A stretch of DNA of 12,170 bases from Thermoplasmata archaeon (GTDB taxonomy: Archaea; Thermoplasmatota; Thermoplasmata; Lutacidiplasmatales; UBA184). The stretch spans positions 1 through 12,170 of the forward strand of contig JASHTI010000035.1 in assembly GCA_030040625.1 (NCBI GenBank), in the 5' to 3' direction. Below the pieces are notes generated by a model that was given only the letters and a program-made list of their open reading frames with translations, did no database searches and was not told where the DNA came from. Made by a program: the position numbers and the translations under genes. Position 1 is the first letter of the stretch, and every line of letters begins with the position of its first letter. Of the stretch, positions 1 through 5,429 are shown in pieces.

Positions 1-142
1 CCCCCCGGCGGAACTGTCGGACAGCGCCGCCGCCCCGGCCCCGACGGCCGGCGCTGGCGCGCTGAAGCCGTGCCCGAACTGCGGCAAGGAGATCCCGCCG
101 GAGTACCTCGTCTGCCCGTTCTGCGGCTCGGTGACCCAGTAG
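1..142 (+). CDS. C-terminal end of a zinc-ribbon protein (5' truncated)
   Basis: The reading frame is open from the window edge (first full codon at base 2) to a TAG at 140-142, so only the last 46 residues are seen. An Ala/Pro/Gly-rich linker is followed by a compact zinc ribbon: CPNCG, then 12 residues later CPFCG, four residues before the end. Paired CPxCG knuckles like these bind one zinc ion. They often cap archaeal membrane or regulatory proteins and mediate protein or nucleic-acid contacts. The body of the protein lies outside the window, so its function cannot be named. The low-complexity linker resembles the tail of the truncated membrane protein at the right edge, but that may only reflect shared base composition. 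The zinc-ribbon call is firm; the role is unknown. Confidence 0.8.
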   Translation, partial: PPAELSDSAAAPAPTAGAGALKPCPNCGKEIPPEYLVCPFCGSVTQ

Positions 143-161
143 CGGCCGGCGACCGTTAGCC

Positions 162-184
162 CCGGCGGGCGACACGCCCGCCGG
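162..184 (+). terminator. GC-rich hairpin after the zinc-ribbon gene
   Basis: A perfect 10-bp inverted repeat (162-171 pairing with 175-184) with a 3-nt ACA loop lies 20 bp after the TAG and just before the CTTAAG box of ahcY. Its position between two same-strand genes suits a transcript end or a 3' stability element. No T-run follows, and archaeal intrinsic termination normally relies on one, so termination is uncertain. Confidence 0.35.
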
Positions 185-189
185 CGGCA

Positions 190-198
190 GCCTTAAGC
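190..198 (+). promoter_or_regulatory. TATA-like box for ahcY-gcvH
   Basis: CTTAAG at 192-197 is an AT-rich island in very GC-rich DNA. Its centre is about 34 bp before the ahcY ATG. With the archaeal TATA to start-site distance of about 26 bp, this predicts a leader of only a few bases. No Shine-Dalgarno sequence precedes the ATG, which agrees with a near-leaderless transcript. The same hexamer sits about 31 bp before the ATG at 11175. Confidence 0.5.
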
Positions 199-228
199 CC
201 CGTCATCGGTCCGCGGCCTCGAGACGGC

Positions 229-1464
229 ATGCCGGGGAACCTCGAGGTCGGCCGGCAGAAGCTCGACTGGGTCCGGGCGCGGATGCCCGTCCTCGAAGGG
301 ATCCGGGCCCGCTTCGCCCGCGAGCGCTCCCTGGAGGGGCTCACGGTCGTCGGCGTCCTCCACGTCGAGGCGAAGACGTGCGCCCTGGCGCTCGCGCTCC
401 AGGCGGCCGGCGCCCGCGTGCGCCTGGCGGCCAGCAACCCACTCACGACCGACGACGACGCCGTCGCGGCGGTCCGTGAGGCGGGCGTCGAGACGCACGC
501 CGTCCGGGGCGAGAGCCTCGAGCAGTTCCGGGCGGGCCTGGCGGCGATGCTCGAGCCCGCCCCGGACGTCATCGTCGACGACGGGGCCGACCTCGTCGCG
601 CTGGTCCACGAGCGCGGACAGGGCCGGGGCAAGCTCCGCGGATCGACCGAGGAGACCACGGCCGGGGTGACGCGGCTGCGGGCGCTGGAGCGCTCCGGCG
701 AGCTGCTCTTCCCGGCGATTAACGTCAACGACGCGACGATGAAGCACCAGTTCGACAACCGCTTCGGGACCGGCCAGTCGGCGATCGAGGGGATCGTCAA
801 CGCGACGAACGTCCTCATCGCCGGGAAGGTCGCGGTGGTCGCCGGTTACGGCTGGGCCGGCCGCGGGGTCGCCGCACGCCTGCACGGCCTCGGCGCCGAG
901 GTGATCGTGACCGAGGTCGACCCGGCGCGGGCGATCGAGGCGCGCATGGACGGCTTCCAGGTCCGTCCGATGCGCGAGGCCGCCGCGCGTGCGGACCTGA
1001 TCGTCACCGTCACCGGCCGTCCGGGCGTCGTGCGCGCCGAGCACATCGCTCTCCTGCGCGACGGCTGCCTGCTCGCCAACGCCGGCCACTTCGACGTGGA
1101 GATCTCCAAGCCGGATCTAGCGCGCCTCGCCCCGCAGCGACGGACCGTGCGCCCGAACGTCGAGGAGTACCGGTTCCCGGACGGACGGCGCGTCTACCTG
1201 CTCGCCGAGGGCCGCCTCGTGAACCTGGCGGCCGCCCAGGGCCATCCGGTCGAGATCATGGACCTCTCCTTCGCGCTGCAGGCGCTCTCCGTCGAGCACC
1301 TCGCGCGGCACGGGCCCAGCCTCGCGATCCGGGTCCACCCGGTGCCGCCGGAGCTCGACGCCGCCGTCGCCCGGGCGGCGCTCGCCCCGTTCGGGGTGGC
1401 GATCGACGACCCGACGCCGGAGCAGCTCAAGTACGCCGAGCTGTGGCAGGGAGGGACGACATGA
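229..1464 (+). CDS. ahcY: S-adenosylhomocysteinase (adenosylhomocysteine hydrolase)
   Basis: This cytosolic NAD-dependent enzyme splits S-adenosylhomocysteine, the product of SAM-dependent methyl transfer, into adenosine and homocysteine, relieving product inhibition and recycling the methyl cycle. The 411 residues carry all family landmarks: His45 (LHVEAKT), Asp117/Asp118 (VDDGADL), Glu141/Glu142 (STEETTAG), Lys172, Asp176 and Asn177 (MKHQFDN), the Rossmann NAD loop GYGWAGRG at 206-213, His287 (NAGHFDVE) and His339 (GHPVE). It has the short archaeal-style C-terminus ending in a YAELWQGGT-like motif, not the longer KPxxYRY tail of eukaryotic enzymes. The ATG at 229 suits the upstream CTTAAG box. 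Its stop overlaps the gcvH start by ATGA, so the two are probably co-translated. Trm5 in the same window is one source of its substrate. Some archaeal members prefer S-inosylhomocysteine, which sequence alone cannot settle. Confidence 0.96.
   Translation: MPGNLEVGRQKLDWVRARMPVLEGIRARFARERSLEGLTVVGVLHVEAKTCALALALQAAGARVRLAASNPLTTDDDAVAAVREAGVETHAVRGESLEQFRAGLAAMLEPAPDVIVDDGADLVALVHERGQGRGKLRGSTEETTAGVTRLRALERSGELLFPAINVNDATMKHQFDNRFGTGQSAIEGIVNATNVLIAGKVAVVAGYGWAGRGVAARLHGLGAEVIVTEVDPARAIEARMDGFQVRPMREAAARADLIVTVTGRPGVVRAEHIALLRDGCLLANAGHFDVEISKPDLARLAPQRRTVRPNVEEYRFPDGRRVYLLAEGRLVNLAAAQGHPVEIMDLSFALQALSVEHLARHGPSLAIRVHPVPPELDAAVARAALAPFGVAIDDPTPEQLKYAELWQGGTT
1449..1455 (+). promoter_or_regulatory. 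Shine-Dalgarno site that sets the gcvH start
   Basis: GGGAGGG lies inside the end of ahcY; its GGAGG core (1450-1454) is 6 bp before the ATG at 1461. This favours ATG 1461 over an in-frame GTG at 1443, which would add six residues but lies upstream of the site. It shows that this organism uses Shine-Dalgarno initiation for an internal operon gene. Confidence 0.7.
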
Positions 1465-1847
1465 CCGGCGCGGAAGTCCCCTCCGGGCTGCGGTACGCGA
1501 AGACGCACGAGTGGGTCCGGCTCGAGGGCACGCGCGCGACCATCGGCATCACCGCCCACGCCCAGGGCGAGCTGACCGACATCGTCTTCGTCGACCTCCC
1601 GGAGGTCGGTCGGACGGTCGCCGCCGGCTCGACGCTCCTCACGCTGGAGTCCGTGAAGACGGTCGCCGACGTCTACGCGCCGGGCGCCGGCCGGGTCGCC
1701 GAGGTGAACGCCGACCTGAAGGCGCACCCGGAGCTGGTGAACCAGGAGCCGTACGGCAAGGGTTGGCTCGTCCGGCTCGAGCTCACCGGCCCGCTCTCCG
1801 CCGAGCTGATGGACGCCGACGCCTACCGCCGGCTCACCGGCGGCTAG
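1461..1847 (+). CDS. gcvH: Glycine cleavage system H protein (lipoyl carrier)
   Basis: GcvH is the small cytosolic shuttle of the glycine cleavage system. Its lipoyl-lysine arm takes the aminomethyl group from the P protein, passes it to the T protein and is reoxidised by the L protein. The 128 residues are the usual length, with the N-terminal YAKTHEWV motif, the ITAHAQGELTDIVFVDLPEVG core and the lipoylation site ESVKTV with Lys66, followed by DVYAPGAGRV and the YGKGWLVRLE segment. The start is the ATG in the ATGA overlap with ahcY, supported by an upstream GGAGG. No gcvT, gcvP, lpd or lipoate ligase gene is present here, so its partners must be elsewhere. Pairing with ahcY suggests a link between glycine-derived one-carbon units and the methyl cycle; that part is inference. 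Confidence 0.96.
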   Translation: MTGAEVPSGLRYAKTHEWVRLEGTRATIGITAHAQGELTDIVFVDLPEVGRTVAAGSTLLTLESVKTVADVYAPGAGRVAEVNADLKAHPELVNQEPYGKGWLVRLELTGPLSAELMDADAYRRLTGG

Positions 1848-1853
1848 CGCCGG
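1837..1853. terminator. Small hairpin at the gcvH/fusion convergent junction
   Basis: A 6-bp GC stem (1837-1842 with 1848-1853) encloses a 5-nt loop that contains the gcvH TAG. Only 7 bp separate the convergent stop codons, so any transcript end for either gene must lie inside the other gene or in this structure. A stem this short can arise by chance at this GC content. Confidence 0.2.
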
Positions 1854-1854
1854 G

Positions 1855-3759
1855 CTAGGTGCCCCGGAACTCGGGGCGACGGCGTTCCAGGAACGCGCGC
1901 ATCCCCTCGGTCCGGTCGGAGGTCGAGAAGGTCCGACCCGCCGAGTCGCCCTCGCGCTTGAGCGCCTCGTCGTACCCCTCCTCGAGGCCCCGGTCGATGA
2001 CCTGCTTCGCCCACTGGACGCCCAGCGGGGCCCGGCTCGCGAGCGTGCGGGCGAGCTCCTCGACGTCGTCACGTCCCGTCTCGGCCGGTACGAGACGTGC
2101 GACGAACCCCAGGCGGTGGGCCTCGGCGGCGGAGACCGGCACGCCGCTGTAGACGAGCAGCTTCGCCGACGCCCGCCCGATCAGCCGGGCGAGCCGGGTG
2201 GCGCCGCCCATCCCGGGGTGGATCCCGACGGTGACCTCGGGGAGGCCCAGTTGAGCCCCCTCGGTCGCGACGATGAAGTCCGCCGCGAGCGCCACCTCGA
2301 GGCCCCCGCCGAGCGCATACCCTTCGACGAACGCGATCACCGGGCGCGGGAACTGCTCGATGGCGCGGGCGACGCGCTGGCCGATGAACCCGAAGGCGAT
2401 CCCTTCCTCGGGGCTCTTCGCGGCCATCTCCGCGATGTCCGCCCCGGCGGCGAAGACGGGCCCGCTGCCGGCGAGGACCACGACCCGGAGCCCCTCCTCG
2501 GTCGCGAGTTCGCGGAACGTCGACTCGAGCTGGCCCAGGAGCTCGGAGTTCAGGGCGTTCAGCACCTCGGGACGGTCCAGGAGGACCCAGGCGACCGGAC
2601 CGTGCCGCTCGACCTGGACCCGGCGCATCGGCCAGGTCCGCTCCCCCCGGGCGCCCCGGTCCCGAAGCTCCTGCGAGATCGGGAACCGGTCCCCCCACGG
2701 CTTGGCATACCGCTCCACCAGCCGGGCCGCCTCGGGGATCCCGACCGCGTCGAGCTGAGCGAACGGCGGATGCTTCCGCCGGAGGCCGACGACCGCGCCG
2801 CGATCGACGGCCTCGGCGGTCGCCACGCCCTCCTCGACGAGCCGGGTGGCGATCCCGATCGTGAGCCCGAGCAGCCGCTCCCGGACGGCCGCCTTGGCCG
2901 CCGGGTCGACGACGGTCTCCCTCCAGGCCCACGGCTGGCCGAGCCGGAACTGCCGCTCCAGCAGCGCCGCCGGGGCGTACGCCGGTCCGAAGGCGGCCGC
3001 GAGCGTGGACTCGGCGTGGAAGGCGATGGGGATCCCGGTGACGTTCATCAGCTCGAACGGACCGAGCGTCGCTCCGAACGTCTCGCGGCCGACCTCCTCG
3101 ATCGTCGCGAGGCTGGCCAGACCCTCCTCGGCGATCCGGCACGCCTCGTTCAGGTAGGGGACGAAGTACCGGTTCACGCAGAATCCGGCCCGGTCGGCGG
3201 TCTCGATCGGCAACTTTCCGAGCCGGCCCGAGAATCGGACCAGCGCCCGGCGGGTCTCCGCGGTCGTCTCGGTGCCGCCGACGACCTCGACGAGCTTGTT
3301 GATCGCCGCGGGGAAGAAGAAGTGGAGACCGGCGAACCGGCCCGGCTCGGGAAAGCCGGCCGAGAGGGCCGTCACGGAGAGCGACGAGGTGTTGGTCGCG
3401 ACGATCGTCTCCGGCCCCACCCGTCCGGCGACCTCGGCGAAGAGCGCGCGCTTGACCCGCTCCTCCTCGAAGACCGCCTCGATCACGAGGCTCGCTCCGT
3501 CGACCGCCTCGGGCAGATCGGTGGTGAAGCCAATGCGGCCCAGGATCTCGTCCCGGCGCGCGCTCGTCATCTTCTTGCGCTCCAGGGCCCCGGCGAGCGA
3601 CTTCTCGAGGATCGCCCGACCCCGGCCGATCGCGGCGGCGTCCACATCTCGGACGCGGACCCGGTAGCCGCCGGCGGCGCAGGCCTGCGCGATGCCCGCC
3701 CCCATCGTTCCGCCGCCGAGGATCGCGACCGGTCCCGGCGGGCTCAACTTGCTCGGCAT
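1855..3759 (-). CDS. 3-hydroxyacyl-CoA dehydrogenase / enoyl-CoA hydratase fusion
   Basis: This bifunctional enzyme should hydrate an enoyl-CoA and oxidise the (S)-3-hydroxyacyl-CoA with NAD+, two steps of beta-oxidation. The dehydrogenase comes first: a Rossmann fold with GGGTMGAGIA (15-24), NTSSLS (123-128), catalytic His146 and Glu158 (LHFFFP...KLVEVVGG), then two helical C-terminal dehydrogenase units (about 190-285 and 290-352). The crotonase domain spans about 378-634, with the oxyanion-hole segment AAGADI (437-442) and both catalytic glutamates, Glu488 (ALGGGLE) and Glu508 (GLPEVTVG). All active-site residues look intact. Dehydrogenase-first order matches archaeal proteins such as the Sulfolobales crotonyl-CoA hydratase/3-hydroxybutyryl-CoA dehydrogenase and is the reverse of bacterial FadB. 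It could therefore serve fatty-acid degradation or C4 chemistry of a hydroxybutyrate route. The ATG at 3759 has a GGAGG upstream. No thiolase or acyl-CoA dehydrogenase is nearby. Confidence 0.94.
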   Translation of the reverse strand: MPSKLSPPGPVAILGGGTMGAGIAQACAAGGYRVRVRDVDAAAIGRGRAILEKSLAGALERKKMTSARRDEILGRIGFTTDLPEAVDGASLVIEAVFEEERVKRALFAEVAGRVGPETIVATNTSSLSVTALSAGFPEPGRFAGLHFFFPAAINKLVEVVGGTETTAETRRALVRFSGRLGKLPIETADRAGFCVNRYFVPYLNEACRIAEEGLASLATIEEVGRETFGATLGPFELMNVTGIPIAFHAESTLAAAFGPAYAPAALLERQFRLGQPWAWRETVVDPAAKAAVRERLLGLTIGIATRLVEEGVATAEAVDRGAVVGLRRKHPPFAQLDAVGIPEAARLVERYAKPWGDRFPISQELRDRGARGERTWPMRRVQVERHGPVAWVLLDRPEVLNALNSELLGQLESTFRELATEEGLRVVVLAGSGPVFAAGADIAEMAAKSPEEGIAFGFIGQRVARAIEQFPRPVIAFVEGYALGGGLEVALAADFIVATEGAQLGLPEVTVGIHPGMGGATRLARLIGRASAKLLVYSGVPVSAAEAHRLGFVARLVPAETGRDDVEELARTLASRAPLGVQWAKQVIDRGLEEGYDEALKREGDSAGRTFSTSDRTEGMRAFLERRRPEFRGT

Positions 3760-3763
3760 CGTG

Positions 3764-3768
3764 CCTCC
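3764..3768 (-). promoter_or_regulatory. Shine-Dalgarno site of the fusion gene
   Basis: Read on the minus strand, GGAGG lies 4 bp before the ATG at 3759. This supports that start and implies a real 5' leader for this mRNA, unlike the probably leaderless ahcY and pilin genes. The spacing is slightly short. Confidence 0.55.
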
Positions 3769-3810
3769 GGTGCGGCACTCGCGCCGCGCGGGGTCGGGAG
3801 CCCCGGCCGA

Positions 3811-3816
3811 CTTAAC
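3811..3816 (-). promoter_or_regulatory. TATA-like box for the fusion gene
   Basis: On the minus strand, GTTAAG is the only AT-rich hexamer upstream of this gene. It sits about 54 bp before the ATG. A start site about 26 bp downstream would leave a leader of roughly 28 nt, enough to hold the GGAGG at 3764-3768. It lies in the 160-bp divergent gap shared with the acetyltransferase gene, which otherwise holds only GC-rich sequence. Confidence 0.4.
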
Positions 3817-3892
3817 GCCGACGGCGGCCCCGTGGCGAGCCCCCGGCCGTGCCCATCGCCGCTCAGCGAGCCGGGAGCTCGCCCGTTGACCT

Positions 3893-3898
3893 CCTAAC
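3893..3898 (+). promoter_or_regulatory. Weak TATA-like box for the acetyltransferase gene
   Basis: CCTAAC is centred about 24 bp before the GTG at 3920. This spacing would fit a leaderless transcript that begins at the start codon. The match to a TATA box is poor; the call rests on position and on the lack of a better candidate. Confidence 0.3.
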
Positions 3899-3900
3899 CT

Positions 3901-3920
3901 CGCCCGGCCTTCGCCGGGCG
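3901..3920 (+). other. Hairpin ending at the acetyltransferase start codon
   Basis: A perfect 8-bp GC stem (3901-3908 with 3913-3920) closes on a CTTC tetraloop, and its last base is the G of the proposed GTG start. If transcribed, it would bury the initiation site. It would be outside the mRNA if transcription begins at the GTG. It could be a fold controlling translation, an operator-like DNA palindrome, or chance at this GC content. Confidence 0.35.
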
Positions 3921-4765
3921 TGCGGGAAGGGAGCGGCGAGGGGCCGGTCGAGCGTGCGCTCGAGTCCGAGCGACAGCTCGTCCTGAGCCTGGGCGGTTAC
4001 GCGTTCGAGATCGCGGGAGCCCGCCTGGTCACGCACGAAAGAATTCCGGCGGCCCGGTTCAACTTCGTCGAGGTGCGGGGTGTCGATCCGGAACGGCAGA
4101 CCGCCTTCTTCGAGCGCGCGCTGGACCACTACTTCCAGCGGGCGCTTCGACCGGTCTTTCGGGTCCCGCGTCCCGTGCCGGACCACCTGGACCGGGGCCT
4201 CCGGCGCCTTGGCTTCGTGCCCGCCGCGTCCGAGCTGACCCTGCTGCTCGAGGACACCCGCCCGCCGCCGCCGGCGGGAGGGCCCTTTGATGTCCGGCCG
4301 GCGCGGGGACCCGAGCTCGACACGGTGGTCGGCTTCTGGACGGAGGAGCGCGAGCGGCCGGAGCTTCGATCGGCGCTCGACGTCGCCTGGCACCACCCGA
4401 ACCCCACGGAGCGCGTCGTACCGCTCCTCGCCTTCCGGGCCGAAGTGCCGGTCTCCGCGGCGATCGCCTACCGGTTCCGGGACGCCGGCGGGCTCCACCT
4501 CGTGACGACCCGTCCCTCGGCGCGGGGACAGGGGGCCGCCTCCGCGCTGGTGGCCTATGCACGGCGAGAGCGGCCGGCCGGGCCGGGGGCGGCGCTCAGC
4601 CTCTTCGCCGAGCCGCCGTCCGCCTTCGGACACCTCGCCGACCTTGGCTTCGTACCGGCACGAACGTTCGCGATCTACGAGCTACCGGCGAGCGCGGAAC
4701 TCGCGCTGCCGCGGCCCGGACCGCCGGGGCCTCCCCGCTGGCGTCCGCCGCGGGCGGGCGCCTGA
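3920..4765 (+). CDS. GNAT-family N-acetyltransferase with a degenerate N-terminal half
   Basis: A cytosolic protein of 281 residues. The C-terminal half (about 122-256) is a recognisable GNAT domain: the strand GLHLVTTRPS leads into the acetyl-CoA pyrophosphate-binding loop ARGQGAAS (201-208) and its helix, and the domain closes with the typical HLADLGFVPARTFAIYEL segment. The N-terminal half (about 15-112) has a similar ending, LDRGLRRLGFVPAASELTLLL, but no visible acetyl-CoA loop. This looks like a tandem GNAT in which only the second copy binds cofactor. A Pro/Arg-rich tail of about 25 residues follows. The substrate cannot be inferred. The start is a GTG; no Shine-Dalgarno is seen, and the true start could lie slightly downstream. 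It is divergent from the fusion gene and convergent with the surface-protein unit, so it is probably transcribed alone. Confidence 0.8.
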   Translation: MREGSGEGPVERALESERQLVLSLGGYAFEIAGARLVTHERIPAARFNFVEVRGVDPERQTAFFERALDHYFQRALRPVFRVPRPVPDHLDRGLRRLGFVPAASELTLLLEDTRPPPPAGGPFDVRPARGPELDTVVGFWTEERERPELRSALDVAWHHPNPTERVVPLLAFRAEVPVSAAIAYRFRDAGGLHLVTTRPSARGQGAASALVAYARRERPAGPGAALSLFAEPPSAFGHLADLGFVPARTFAIYELPASAELALPRPGPPGPPRWRPPRAGA

Positions 4766-4807
4766 GCCCCGAGGCGTGCTCTCCGGACCCGAGCGCGCTG
4801 GCTCAGG
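4761..4807. terminator. Nested inverted repeat across two convergent stop codons
   Basis: An outer perfect 8-bp inverted repeat (4761-4768 with 4800-4807) contains the acetyltransferase TGA in its left arm and the TGA of the minus-strand membrane gene in its right arm. Inside it, an 8-bp stem with one G-T pair (4774-4781 with 4791-4798) closes a 9-nt loop. Only 37 bp lie between the genes. The position suits a bidirectional transcript end or 3' processing structure. There is no T-run, so termination itself is inferred. Confidence 0.5.
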
Positions 4808-5429
4808 AGCCGGCGAAGTGGATGGTCACGGTGTAGCCCGCGGAGCCGTCGTACGGGATGCTCGCCGCGTAGAAGAACACCGCCAGGCCCCACGTCTGCG
4901 ACGGGGCGAACAGCACACCGGCCTGGCTTTCGCCGTAGTGGTCGGCGTAGCAACAGTAGATCCCTTGGCCGGCGGACTCTCCCTCGAGGCTGAACAAGGA
5001 CGGGTCGCTCCCGGACGTCGTGATAGTGGCGTTGCGGATCTGCGACTCGTTCGGACCAGAGTTGGTGACGTTGAAGTAGACCCAGAGCCCGATGATCGGC
5101 GGGGTCACGTTCGCATTTGTCCGCGGCAGCGCCGGACAGTGGCCGCACAGCTCCCCGCCCGCGAGGAGCGGGAATGGGTTCCGGCCGGAGCCCGTCCAGC
5201 TGAGCGACGCGACGACCGAGATGACCTCCTCGTTGTACGGGTTGAGGTTCGGTCCGGAGCCGCCGCCGCCCCCCCGGTGGAACAGGCCGGCGAGGCCGAA
5301 GCCGCTCGTGGCCCAGCCGACCTCGGCGACGACCGCCGCCACGCAGATGACCGCGACCCAGCGCAGGAGCCGGGGCGGACGGCGATGCGGGACGACCCCG
5401 CCCACGGGTCGCCGGGCCGACGAGCTCAT
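4803..5429 (-). CDS. Single-span membrane protein with secreted domain, partner of the pilin gene
   Basis: No family is recognised in these 208 residues. A basic, Arg/Pro-rich N-terminus (1-23) is followed by one hydrophobic segment (about 24-50), then a GGGGGSG linker (53-59) and an outer domain rich in Ser, Thr, Gly and aromatics that looks like beta structure. Outside the membrane are a CGHC pair (Cys95, Cys98) and adjacent Cys159-Cys160, able to form disulfides, plus sequons at Asn107, Asn120, Asn127 and Asn133. The N-terminus has charge-then-hydrophobic character but no clear prepilin cleavage site, so the anchor is probably uncleaved. The frame stays open upstream, but the ATG at 5429 is chosen because it forms an ATGA overlap with the pilin stop, implying translational coupling and a shared role at the cell surface. 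Function unknown; a minor pilin or pilus-associated protein is possible. Confidence 0.75.
   Translation of the reverse strand: MSSSARRPVGGVVPHRRPPRLLRWVAVICVAAVVAEVGWATSGFGLAGLFHRGGGGGSGPNLNPYNEEVISVVASLSWTGSGRNPFPLLAGGELCGHCPALPRTNANVTPPIIGLWVYFNVTNSGPNESQIRNATITTSGSDPSLFSLEGESAGQGIYCCYADHYGESQAGVLFAPSQTWGLAVFFYAASIPYDGSAGYTVTIHFAGS

Noticed and set aside
1443..1460. A GTG at 1443 as the gcvH start
   Set aside because: It lies before the GGAGG and would add six residues that are not typical of H proteins. The ATG at 1461 has correct spacing and family length.
2116..3897. A 593-codon open frame on the plus strand opposite the dehydrogenase/hydratase fusion
   Set aside because: It is antisense to a gene with complete catalytic motifs. 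Its product is mostly Arg, Gly, Pro, Asp and Glu with no recognisable domain. Long antisense frames are expected at about 70% GC.
3760..3919. A tRNA or small RNA in the divergent gap
   Set aside because: No T-loop consensus, acceptor-stem pairing or CCA-like end was found. The gap is explained by two promoters and a short hairpin.
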